In this document: piece after piece, positions 20,749 through 26,511 of the stretch
Position numbering within the stretch: the first letter of the stretch is position 1
Layout: each line of letters starts with the position of its first letter
IMG/VR virus record: IMGVR_UViG_3300013126_002454
Location: 1-59,525 of that record
DNA from: a virus
Direction: 5' to 3' (one strand)
Length of the DNA stretch: 59,525 bases
The notes under the pieces: model-generated
Databases searched by the model: none
What the model saw: the letters and a program-made list of their open reading frames with translations, nothing else
Told to the model about the DNA's origin: nothing
Translations under genes and position numbers: made by a program

Positions 20749-20782
20749 ACACACACTTAAACAGTAATTGTAAGGAGCGATA

Positions 20783-21010
20783 ATGCGTAACTTAACACTA
20801 GCACAACACGCAGCACAACAAGCACAGCAAGCAGCAGTAGACGCAGCAGGCATTGCGATGACGCTGCAAGACGCTATTGCAGAACGTGGGAGACAGCAAC
20901 ACGCAACACAAATTAAAAACTGGTACAAGCAGGGCTATTACAAGAAAACTAACGGGCTGTGGTACAGCAACGTAGGTGGCAAGGAATACAGAAAGTACAC
21001 TACAATTTAA
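20783..21010 (+). CDS. proline-free early protein in the YC-free tract, 75 aa
   Basis: N-terminal Ala/Gln-rich helix (LTLAQHAAQQAQQAAVDAAG), C-terminal aromatic and basic part (NWYKQGYYKKTNGLWYSNVG). No proline and no TC/CC in its DNA. Ribosome-binding site TAAGGAGCGATA. No family recognised. Confidence 0.6.
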   Translation: MRNLTLAQHAAQQAQQAAVDAAGIAMTLQDAIAERGRQQHATQIKNWYKQGYYKKTNGLWYSNVGGKEYRKYTTI

Positions 21011-21011
21011 C

Positions 21012-21040
21012 TTGACATTTTGGGCAGCGTATGTTATAAT
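21012..21040 (+). promoter_or_regulatory. early promoter with perfect inverted repeat around the -10
   Basis: TTGACA 21012-21017, 17-bp spacer, TATAAT 21035-21040. CAGCGTATG (21025-21033) and CATACGCTG (21042-21050) are exact inverted repeats either side of the -10, as expected of a repressor operator. Confidence 0.85.
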
Positions 21041-21050
21041 GCATACGCTG
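21025..21050. promoter_or_regulatory. 9-bp palindromic candidate operator
   Basis: CAGCGTATG and CATACGCTG separated by eight bases that hold the -10 box. Also could form a 5' hairpin only if transcription began upstream, which is unlikely; a protein-binding operator is the simpler reading. Confidence 0.6.
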
Positions 21051-21080
21051 TTTAATTAACTTAACTTGTTAGGAGCGTAT

Positions 21081-21563
21081 ATGTTTAATGCACAAAAAAT
21101 TGCACAATTTTGCGAAGTAGAAAAAGACGGGATTAGCTTTAGCGTAGACGTTAGCGACAGAGGCTTGACTGTTGCAGGCGTTAAAGTGCTAGAGGTAGGC
21201 ATGTATGCTAGCACAGATAACGATGCAGACGAAGGCGAAGAGGCTAGCTATTGCGACGGCGACATGTATGTTGCTTGGGACATGGAGGGCTTGCAAAACG
21301 ACGAGACTGCACAGACTACGGGCGTACTGCTGTTGCGCAACATACACAGCGAAGACGACGTTACAGCAGTGATGGGACAGTTTTATTGGGAACATGCTTT
21401 TGACGAACAACTTAGAGACATACTTATAGACTGCGGCTTTAGTGCAGAGACAGCAGGCAATGTGCATACTAGCGAATGGGGTATGCAGGACGAGGGACGT
21501 GCTAGCTACGACGCTTTTGGCATAGCAGACGAGATACGCAAAGCAATAACACTGACAGCATAA
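21081..21563 (+). CDS. proline-free acidic protein in the YC-free tract, 160 aa
   Basis: Start at ATG 21081 by the TAGGAGCGTAT motif. Strongly acidic (STDNDADEGEEASYCDGDMY), five cysteines, mixed alpha/beta with GVLLLRNIHSEDDVTAVMGQ. Not a single proline in 160 residues, unusual for a protein this long. Its DNA has no TC or CC. No family recognised; it is the largest gene of the tract. Confidence 0.6.
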   Translation: MFNAQKIAQFCEVEKDGISFSVDVSDRGLTVAGVKVLEVGMYASTDNDADEGEEASYCDGDMYVAWDMEGLQNDETAQTTGVLLLRNIHSEDDVTAVMGQFYWEHAFDEQLRDILIDCGFSAETAGNVHTSEWGMQDEGRASYDAFGIADEIRKAITLTA

Positions 21564-21582
21564 GGGTTTTTAGCACAGCAGG

Positions 21583-21611
21583 TTGACATTTTGGGCAGGC
21601 TGTGCTATACT
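21583..21611 (+). promoter_or_regulatory. early sigma70-type promoter
   Basis: TTGACA 21583-21588, 17-bp spacer, TATACT 21606-21611. TAAGGGTTTTTAGCACAG precedes it, as at 21871. Leader TAGGAGCGACACA before ATG 21639. Confidence 0.85.
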
Positions 21612-21638
21612 TTGTTTTTAGTTAATAGGAGCGACACA

Positions 21639-21872
21639 ATGTTTGCAAACACTAAACAAGTACGTGCTGTGGGTAATGCTGTTATGGGATTTAGCGCAAA
21701 TTGGACTGAGAAGACTAGCAAGCAGAACACGCAGAGGCGCAGTGTGTGCTGGATGGTGGGGGACAGCGAACGTGCGGCTAAACGCATGAAGGCTGCTTTT
21801 GCTGCTGCGGGCTATGCTAACAGGGTGAACGCACGTGGTATATATGTGCGTGTAATAGCTGACTTAGCGTAA
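21639..21872 (+). CDS. proline-free basic protein in the YC-free tract, 77 aa
   Basis: Basic and Ala-rich: WTEKTSKQNTQRRSVCWMVG, then ERAAKRMKAAFAAAGYANRV. Could bind nucleic acid, but no motif settles it. No proline. Start at the GGAGCGACACA motif. Confidence 0.6.
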   Translation: MFANTKQVRAVGNAVMGFSANWTEKTSKQNTQRRSVCWMVGDSERAAKRMKAAFAAAGYANRVNARGIYVRVIADLA

Positions 21873-21890
21873 GGGTTTTTAGCACAGTGC

Positions 21891-21919
21891 TTGCATTTTG
21901 GCTAGCATTGTGCTATAAT
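21891..21919 (+). promoter_or_regulatory. early promoter, TTGCAT variant
   Basis: TTGCAT 21891-21896, 17-bp spacer, TATAAT 21914-21919. Leader AATAGGAGCGAAT before ATG 21942. Confidence 0.75.
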
Positions 21920-21941
21920 GTGTTTTTAAATAGGAGCGAAT

Positions 21942-22100
21942 ATGACTACATTTTATTTTACGCAAACAGTTACATATTACTTAACAGTAAAAGCAGATAC
22001 TTGGGAGCAAGCAGACGCTATTGCTGAAAGCACAGATGTTAACAGCGCAGGCGTTAACGCAGACTACACGGGCTGGGAAGAAGACGGCGAAGCAGAATAA
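21942..22100 (+). CDS. proline-free small acidic protein in the YC-free tract, 52 aa
   Basis: MTTFYFTQTVTYYLTVKADT (beta-rich start) followed by WEQADAIAE and an acidic end WEEDGEAE. Resembles the small phage proteins with a xVxAxxWEQA strand-helix motif (compare the 17344 gene). No proline. Last gene of the tract. Confidence 0.6.
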   Translation: MTTFYFTQTVTYYLTVKADTWEQADAIAESTDVNSAGVNADYTGWEEDGEAE

Positions 22101-22157
22101 TTTGGTTGACAGTAATACGCACGTTAGTAAGTACTTACCGACCCCGCTGCTAAGGGG

Positions 22158-22186
22158 TTGACAAATTGGGCTGATGCTGTTATAAT
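22158..22186 (+). promoter_or_regulatory. early sigma70-type promoter
   Basis: TTGACA 22158-22163, 17-bp spacer, TATAAT 22181-22186. Its leader contains two alternative hairpins and lacks GGAGCGAA. Confidence 0.85.
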
Positions 22187-22202
22187 TAGATACATACTTA
22201 AC

Positions 22203-22233
22203 CGGGGGCCTGTCCCCCCATAGTCTATGGGGT
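22203..22233 (+). promoter_or_regulatory. 5' leader with competing hairpins
   Basis: GGGGG-CCTGT-CCCCC can form one stem; the same C-run can instead pair in CCCCATA-GTC-TATGGGG. The final GGGG is the only ribosome-binding-like sequence before the starts at 22237/22240, so the second fold would hide it. Switch-like behaviour is inferred. Confidence 0.4.
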
Positions 22234-22239
22234 AATGTG

Positions 22240-22632
22240 ATGTTAGATATCGTTCTCAGCCTAGTATTGGGATTCGTCATAGGATGGCGGATCAATCAGT
22301 TCCTGCAACTGATCGCCTTCAAGCGCATCCTACAAGAGCTGGGCATTTCCGAAGTAGACATGCGCCGGCTGGCCAAGAAGAACGGTATAGAATTGCCCGA
22401 CGAACCCAGAGATCCGGAGCCCGCAGCGCCAGGTCCCCAACCAGTGATCGAGATACGCATCGAGCAACATCAGGGCCAATTATTCGCTTGGCGATTGGAT
22501 ACGGACCAATTCCTAGCACAGGGACAGGACAGCGAAGGTCTACAGCAGATCTTACAGGAACGCTTCAGTGATTCTCGGATCGTGGTACGAAGGGATCAGG
22601 GCGGAGATCTGTTGCAAAAAAACAACGGATAA
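22240..22632 (+). CDS. membrane-anchored phage protein, 130 aa
   Basis: MLDIVLSLVLGFVIGWRINQ is an N-terminal membrane anchor; a GTG one codon upstream is also possible. A cytoplasmic region follows with a helix (ILQELGISEVDMRRLAKKNG), a Pro-rich linker (DEPRDPEPAAPGPQP) and a beta-rich end with a LFAWRLDTDQFLAQG motif. Conserved in outline among phage proteins. Function unknown. Pro and YC content return to normal here, directly after the tract. Confidence 0.65.
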   Translation: MLDIVLSLVLGFVIGWRINQFLQLIAFKRILQELGISEVDMRRLAKKNGIELPDEPRDPEPAAPGPQPVIEIRIEQHQGQLFAWRLDTDQFLAQGQDSEGLQQILQERFSDSRIVVRRDQGGDLLQKNNG

Positions 22633-22637
22633 ATTGG

Positions 22638-22666
22638 TTGACATTTTGGGCTAGAGATCGTATAAT
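22638..22666 (+). promoter_or_regulatory. early promoter giving a leaderless message
   Basis: TTGACA 22638-22643, 17-bp spacer, TATAAT 22661-22666. The ATG at 22673 lies seven bases past the -10, the same geometry as at 7559/7571. Confidence 0.85.
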
Positions 22667-22672
22667 ACGACT

Positions 22673-22903
22673 ATGAAGACTGCAAATGACATGATACAAT
22701 GGGTGGGCACGGTGTTCGTGCTGCTGATGTACACCGTGATGAACTTCTTTCCGGAACTCACTCCGTGGAACATCACATTCGGACTGCTGGGGGCCTTGAG
22801 CTATTTCGCCTGGACCGTGCGTGTCCGCAACTACCCGCAGATGCTGATCAACATCGTGGCAATAACCCTATGCACCGGCGGGTTGATCCGTCATTTTGGT
22901 TGA
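22673..22903 (+). CDS. conserved three-helix membrane protein, 76 aa
   Basis: Hydrophobic segments WVGTVFVLLMYTVMNFF, FGLLGALSYFAWTV and MLINIVAITLCTGGLI. Small membrane proteins with this layout recur in tailed phages. No ribosome-binding site; the start codon coincides with the predicted +1. The stop is in the next -35 box. Confidence 0.65.
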   Translation: MKTANDMIQWVGTVFVLLMYTVMNFFPELTPWNITFGLLGALSYFAWTVRVRNYPQMLINIVAITLCTGGLIRHFG

Positions 22904-22928
22904 CAGCCGGGCCAAAAGATCGTATACT
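22900..22928 (+). promoter_or_regulatory. early promoter overlapping a stop codon
   Basis: TTGACA 22900-22905 contains TGA 22901-22903. 17-bp spacer, TATACT 22923-22928. Leader ACGGAGCGCAAA before ATG 22956. Confidence 0.85.
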
Positions 22929-22955
22929 GTAAACACTAACTAAACGGAGCGCAAA

Positions 22956-23129
22956 ATGATCAACAATGATCTCAAAGTAATAGCAGGAATACAAGAACGC
23001 CTGGGCCAAATGCCCATCCTGGAAACCCTGTTCTATATCGAGAACAACACCCAAGAATTCACCATCTCAGAACTGCGTAGTTTCTATGCAGTGATGAGCC
23101 AGTTCCGCGCCATGTTCTCAGCGGCATAA
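22956..23129 (+). CDS. small helical early protein, 57 aa
   Basis: MINNDLKVIAGIQERLGQMP, then ETLFYIENN and ELRSFYAVMSQFRAM: all helical, amphipathic. Own promoter. No family recognised. Confidence 0.55.
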   Translation: MINNDLKVIAGIQERLGQMPILETLFYIENNTQEFTISELRSFYAVMSQFRAMFSAA

Positions 23130-23134
23130 ATCGG

Positions 23135-23163
23135 TTGACAAAGATCCCAAAAGATCGTATACT
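23135..23163 (+). promoter_or_regulatory. early sigma70-type promoter
   Basis: TTGACA 23135-23140, 17-bp spacer, TATACT 23158-23163. Shares AAAAGATCGTATACTGTAAACACT with the promoter at 22900. Drives the genes from 23197 to 24254. Confidence 0.85.
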
Positions 23164-23196
23164 GTAAACACTGAAACAACAACTTAGGAGAGCGAA

Positions 23197-23310
23197 ATGT
23201 TTAAACTCATAGGAATGGCCACAGTGGCATATGTAGCATGGATCACTGGTCTAATCCAAGCTACCATGTTGATCACAGCCGGTGTACTGACCACTATCGC
23301 AGGAGTGTAA
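23197..23310 (+). CDS. tiny membrane protein, 37 aa
   Basis: Almost wholly hydrophobic (LIGMATVAYVAWITGLIQAT). Preceded by TAGGAGAGCGAA. The next gene starts one base after its stop. Confidence 0.55.
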   Translation: MFKLIGMATVAYVAWITGLIQATMLITAGVLTTIAGV

Positions 23311-23311
23311 T

Positions 23312-23497
23312 ATGACTACTAAATCATCCGTGTTCATGTTCTTCTTTGGTCTGCTGCTGACATTTGGTGCCGTGGGCGGAGTTGAAAACTCTATCACAGA
23401 CACAGAGCTGTTGAGCGCAGTGGCAGTCGCAGCCATGGGCTTGGCTTTGATGTATGTGGGCACATTAGGCATTCGCAATGGTGCATACTACGACTAA
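23312..23497 (+). CDS. conserved two-helix membrane protein, 61 aa
   Basis: SVFMFFFGLLLTFGAVGGVE and LLSAVAVAAMGLALMYVGTL are membrane helices separated by NSITDTE. The FFFG..LTFGAVGG...T...L pattern is familiar from many tailed phages, function unknown. Confidence 0.65.
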   Translation: MTTKSSVFMFFFGLLLTFGAVGGVENSITDTELLSAVAVAAMGLALMYVGTLGIRNGAYYD

Positions 23498-23506
23498 GGA
23501 GCGAAA

Positions 23507-23848
23507 ATGAACTACACTCAAGACCAAATCAATGCAATCGTCCAAGAAGCTAAGACTGAGGCTTTCCAGGCCGCAGACAAGTTCTTCAAGGAGCGGCTGG
23601 GTGGCAAGGACCAGTACGCCTGTGGCTTTGCCTGGACCAACATCTACGGTGTCAAAGGCAACACCAAGGTAGGCAAGATGCTGAAAGCCGCTGGTGTGCG
23701 TCAGGACTACACCAAGGCGTTCCAGATTTGGAATCCTGCGGGCTACGGGTGCCAGAACGTGGATACCTTAGAAGCAGGTGCTGAGGCTGCGGCCCAGGTG
23801 TTCAAGCGGTATGGCTTTGAAGCCTACGCAGGATCGAGGTTAGACTGA
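23507..23848 (+). CDS. conserved phage protein, 113 aa
   Basis: Helical start (DQINAIVQEAKTEAFQAADK), then DQYACGFAWTNIYGVKGNTK, FQIWNPAGYGCQNVD and a closing AYAGSRLD. This is one of the most widely shared small proteins of tailed phages and is uncharacterised. AAGGAGCGAAA ribosome-binding site. Confidence 0.7.
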   Translation: MNYTQDQINAIVQEAKTEAFQAADKFFKERLGGKDQYACGFAWTNIYGVKGNTKVGKMLKAAGVRQDYTKAFQIWNPAGYGCQNVDTLEAGAEAAAQVFKRYGFEAYAGSRLD

Positions 23849-23851
23849 GTC

Positions 23852-24085
23852 ATGGACGAACTAACCATACAGGTCCGCAGCCCATTCCAGAAAGCCCTGC
23901 TGGAAGTGCTGTGGAATCTAGACACAGTAGAACAATGCTGGGCGTTCAGGGACAGCCTGCCCAACCCACAGCAGAGAGATATATGCACAGCTATGATCAT
24001 GCTGCTGAGCATAGAGTATTTGGATAAACAGATCAACACGGAGGCAGACTGTGAGCAAGCTCGCGATATTATTAGCAGTTATTAG
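23852..24085 (+). CDS. small helical acidic protein, 77 aa
   Basis: Helices LLEVLWNLDTVEQCWAFRD and DICTAMIMLLSIEYLDK; acidic C-terminus. Overlaps the following lipoprotein gene by 35 bases. No family recognised. Confidence 0.55.
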   Translation: MDELTIQVRSPFQKALLEVLWNLDTVEQCWAFRDSLPNPQQRDICTAMIMLLSIEYLDKQINTEADCEQARDIISSY

Positions 24086-24254
24086 CCTACAGGGCTGTTC
24101 GCTGCTGCATGATCCTAGGGACGCACCCTGGGATCCCAAGGCTGGCTCAGGTCGTGCCTTGATAGATCAGATCCCTGCTTGGGAAGGCGCGGCCAATCGT
24201 GTCTGCTGTGGACACCTGAGAAGTTGTGAGCCTCATCAGACACCGAGGTGTTGA
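24051..24254 (+). CDS. small phage lipoprotein, GTG start
   Basis: 67 residues. GTG start preceded by GGAGGCAGACT. Lipoprotein signal MSKLAILLAVISLQGC with the acylated Cys at 16. The mature part contains PRDAPWDPK and ends RVCCGHLRSCEPHQTPRC, a Cys/His-rich end seen in other phage lipoproteins of similar size. An Rz1-like or surface-exclusion role is possible but unproven. Confidence 0.65.
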   Translation: MSKLAILLAVISLQGCSLLHDPRDAPWDPKAGSGRALIDQIPAWEGAANRVCCGHLRSCEPHQTPRC

Positions 24255-24438
24255 TGGTCGGTCGGTGAACCATCAGGAGGTGGTGTGGTGGCCGGTATAT
24301 AGCTGTATATGCGTACAGTAGTTTTAAAGAGGTAGGGGTCAAAATTCACCACCCTGAAATGAAAAGTACTCCACCCAAATTTTTTGCGCAGCTGGTTTTT
24401 AGGCCTGCAGACCCATTTTGTCTGCTGTTAAATAGTCT
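24255..24438. other. intergenic, no gene recognised
   Basis: Contains small inverted repeats near 24258-24275 (GGTCGG..GAACC) and an AAATTTTTTGCGC core at 24376-24393 related to the dispersed repeat at 5770-5824 and 24891-24950. No convincing promoter. Confidence 0.4.
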
Positions 24439-24669
24439 ATGCTATTACGATACCGTGCCTATCAACACAGCCTTATAGATCTATCGCGATTAAGTGCAGA
24501 AGTTCTCCGTCTAGGCGGCCACACATATCAAGGCACATACTACATGGATATATCAGTGGATCATCAGTATCATTGTTGGCTATTGCTGCGCTGGCCAGAA
24601 CTACGGCTCTTCTCTATACCCCGCACCAACGAATTATCCGATATCACTGTGAAGATCGCGCACAGATAA
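24439..24669 (+). CDS. hypothetical protein, 76 aa
   Basis: YRAYQHSLIDLSRLSAEVLR helix followed by strands (TYYMDISVDHQYHCWLLLRW). No family recognised. TTAAATAG upstream is only a weak late-promoter match. Its stop abuts the minus-strand terminator. Confidence 0.5.
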   Translation: MLLRYRAYQHSLIDLSRLSAEVLRLGGHTYQGTYYMDISVDHQYHCWLLLRWPELRLFSIPRTNELSDITVKIAHR

Positions 24670-24691
24670 AAAAGCCCCAATTTATTGAGGC
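24668..24691 (-). terminator. intrinsic terminator, minus strand
   Basis: Read on the minus strand, GCCTCAAT pairs with ATTGGGGC (one G-U) and is followed by six T. It would end the transcript of the 24956-25747 gene. Confidence 0.75.
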
Positions 24692-24955
24692 TGGTACGAT
24701 CTAGTCGTTTATGGTTCATTTTGCAGAGAATCTGTCAATCAGTGATTAGGGGGATTCTCTAAGGTGCACATCTGTTTCACACGCTTGTACTGTGTACTGT
24801 GTAGATTCATACAGTTGCCTCCTTCTGCACAGTATTTACTCCCGGGTCATAAGACTTCGGGAGTTATCAGGGGATTTTGGCCATTCTTACCGATCTTGCG
24901 CTACCGCTGTTCGCTGCGCTCTAAAAAAATTTTGCGCGGCTCTGCCGTGTTTAAA
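24692..24955. other. intergenic with hairpin and dispersed repeat
   Basis: No gene seen in about 260 bases. ACTCCCG (24838-24844) pairs with CGGGAGT (24858-24864), and the dispersed repeat lies at 24891-24950. Confidence 0.5.
24891..24950. repeat. dispersed repeat, inverted copy of 5770-5824
   Basis: Contains CGCTACCGCTG and AAAATTTTGCGC, the reverse complement of cores in 5770-5824, in the same order and spacing. Lies just downstream of a minus-strand gene. Confidence 0.5.
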
Positions 24956-25747
24956 TCATCGCTGAGATGATCTAGGATCGCAGTCTACCCATATTAGATT
25001 GTTGTATCTATCATACAGCCATGAGCCTTTGGGCAGCACACAGACTCCCAACTCCGGATGGCGCTCTTTGCGTATTTCCACTGTGGCCCATATCAACCAC
25101 ACTAGGTATAAGATCGCGGTAATGCTCAAGCTCCAGCACAGTATCTTATACTGTATGCGTTTTTTCCTTCGAGCTCGTTGTTTGCTTAATACTTCATTGC
25201 GCTGCATCTGTATCCTGATCGCGCCCGCTTGTTCTTTGCCCACACGCTGCATCATTTCTTCAACTTCTGTCCACAGTGCGCCCAGTTCTGGCGGGCTTTG
25301 ATAGACCATGATTTCCCGAAGTTCTGTGCCCATTTGATCCAGCTGTTTGCGCATCAATACTCGTTGCAGTGCTCTGCGTCCTAGGCTTTCTTCTCCGGTA
25401 TAGACTTCAGTCTTGGATCTGCGTTCTTCTTCGTCGAACACTGCCTTGCACTTGTAGTAGTTGTCGAAGTAGGTACCTAAGTGATTACCTATGTCTTGAT
25501 AGATGTTTACAGTTTCACCATCTCGTTTGTTGAGATCGATGATTCGATTTTTTTCTTGTATGTATTGATTGCGTTCTTGAACAGTGGGTTCGCGATTTTT
25601 GAACCTAACATGGAACTGATCGTCAAGGTCTTTGAGTACATCCTTGACGTCCCCGGCTGCTCCTTTGATATCTTTATAGAGTTTACAGCCTTCTTTGACT
25701 AGTTTAACCGCGCCGTTGGCCAGCGCGAACAGCGTTACTGGATCCAT
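24956..25747 (-). CDS. coiled-coil membrane protein, possible virion component
   Basis: 263 residues. N-terminal MDPVTLFALANGAVKLVKEG, then about 130 residues of charged helix, a basic stretch (SKQRARRKKRIQYK) and one membrane helix (LCWSLSITAILYLVWLIWATV) near 205-225, with a short exposed C-terminus holding two Cys. Similar proteins lie near structural genes in marine phages, so a virion or ejection role is possible. Its leader carries GAGAGCGAC at the start and an upstream AGGAGCGAAAAT followed by a six-codon open frame at 25803-25783. Confidence 0.6.
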   Translation of the reverse strand: MDPVTLFALANGAVKLVKEGCKLYKDIKGAAGDVKDVLKDLDDQFHVRFKNREPTVQERNQYIQEKNRIIDLNKRDGETVNIYQDIGNHLGTYFDNYYKCKAVFDEEERRSKTEVYTGEESLGRRALQRVLMRKQLDQMGTELREIMVYQSPPELGALWTEVEEMMQRVGKEQAGAIRIQMQRNEVLSKQRARRKKRIQYKILCWSLSITAILYLVWLIWATVEIRKERHPELGVCVLPKGSWLYDRYNNLIWVDCDPRSSQR

Positions 25748-25883
25748 GTCGCTCTCGTGTTGTTATTCTTGGATCGCTGAGACTAGCTGTTTACAGTCTT
25801 CATATTTTCGCTCCTGGCCTTGATTATCAGTCCTTTGATTTATGGCTTATAGATATTTAATGATTTTTGTAAATAACTAAGCT

Positions 25884-26081
25884 ATGAGATATCTTTATCA
25901 ATTCCTAACATTGGCTCCTGCTCCGGCCTTTCTAGCAGGACTATTATATAGTCTGTTTACTCCCAGCACAGTCTGTGCAGTATGGCCCTATGAAATGACC
26001 TTGATGTGGGCTGTGATGTTTCTAGCGCATTTGTCGCCCTGGCTATTGTTTTATCAGCAGCACTTTACCAGGAATAGATAA
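25884..26081 (+). CDS. small two-helix membrane protein, 65 aa
   Basis: FLTLAPAPAFLAGLLYSLFT and MTLMWAVMFLAHLSPWLLFY are membrane segments; basic end FTRNR. Converges with the 26043-26252 gene over 39 bases, so one of the two could be wrong. Confidence 0.5.
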   Translation: MRYLYQFLTLAPAPAFLAGLLYSLFTPSTVCAVWPYEMTLMWAVMFLAHLSPWLLFYQQHFTRNR

Positions 26082-26252
26082 GCAGCAGTGATAAGCTCCC
26101 TGCAGAACCGCCCAAGATTCCCAGTAGTAGATCTCAAGTATGTCCTGTCGATCATCGATCCATATAAGATCATGTATTTCGATAGTGCCTTGAGGTCCTG
26201 TGATCTGAGCTGTGTAAGATCTTTCCACAGTCCAAAATTTCACGGTTAACAT
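26043..26252 (-). CDS. hypothetical protein, 69 aa
   Basis: Beta-rich start (LTVKFWTVERSYTAQITGPQ) typical of small phage proteins, with IEIHDLIWIDDRQDILEIYY. Function unknown. Overlaps the convergent membrane-protein gene. Confidence 0.5.
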   Translation of the reverse strand: MLTVKFWTVERSYTAQITGPQGTIEIHDLIWIDDRQDILEIYYWESWAVLQGAYHCCLSIPGKVLLIKQ

Positions 26253-26264
26253 GTAAATACTTAT

Positions 26265-26507
26265 GTGCTGATAGTTTACTTAGAACAATTCCAACGACAG
26301 CAGGAACAGTTGTTGATCAGTTGGCGCCAGTTCGTCAGCTATTGGCCTAGATCTTGGGCGCACACAGATAATTACAACGCTGGTATACCTGTAGATTGGT
26401 GGCTGCTTTTTAACAATGCCATGTACGCAGATATTTGGCTGATGAAATATCCAGAAAATTCTAGGATCATACGCACACTATTTGAAGATCAAGAACAGGA
26501 TAAATAA
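26265..26507 (+). CDS. hypothetical protein, probable GTG start, 80 aa
   Basis: Aromatic-rich (WRQFVSYWPRSWAHTDNYNA, PVDWWLLFNNAMYADIWLMK). The nearby ATG at 26263 is out of frame and stops at once, so GTG 26265 is taken. No ribosome-binding site is seen. The end contains the late promoter for the next gene. Confidence 0.5.
   Translation: MLIVYLEQFQRQQEQLLISWRQFVSYWPRSWAHTDNYNAGIPVDWWLLFNNAMYADIWLMKYPENSRIIRTLFEDQEQDK
26499..26506 (+). promoter_or_regulatory. T4-type late promoter GATAAATA
   Basis: GATAAATA inside the end of the preceding gene, five bases before the ATG at 26512. Same close geometry as 1511/1523. Confidence 0.55.
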
Positions 26508-26511
26508 CAAT

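Larger units (their letters stand above)
20526..22137 (+). other. 1.6-kb tract without TC or CC dinucleotides on the plus strand
   Basis: Reading all bases from 20526 to 22137, every C is preceded by A or G; TC and CC never occur. Extending left to 20374, the only exception is one TCC at 20523. GA and GG are frequent, so the minus strand does not share the bias. It covers coding and non-coding bases and five genes. No GATC is present, although GATC is common upstream and downstream. The limits are a TC at 20372 and a CC at 22138. Confidence 0.95.
22101..22239. other. intergenic: decayed promoter, repeat and leader hairpins
   Basis: A TTGACA at 22106-22111 has no good -10 at 17 bp and may be a decayed promoter. 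GACCCCGCTGCTA (22140-22152), a copy of the dispersed repeat, forms CCCC..GGGG. The active promoter at 22158-22186 and the leader hairpins at 22203-22233 follow. The YC-free tract ends here. Confidence 0.5.

Noticed and set aside
22106-22134. TTGACA at 22106 as an active promoter
   Set aside because: The sequence at the -10 position (AAGTAC) is a poor match; a perfect promoter follows at 22158.
20526-22137. Misread that the YC-free tract is only a result of codon bias
   Set aside because: Promoters, leaders and codon junctions obey the same rule, so it acts at the dinucleotide level.
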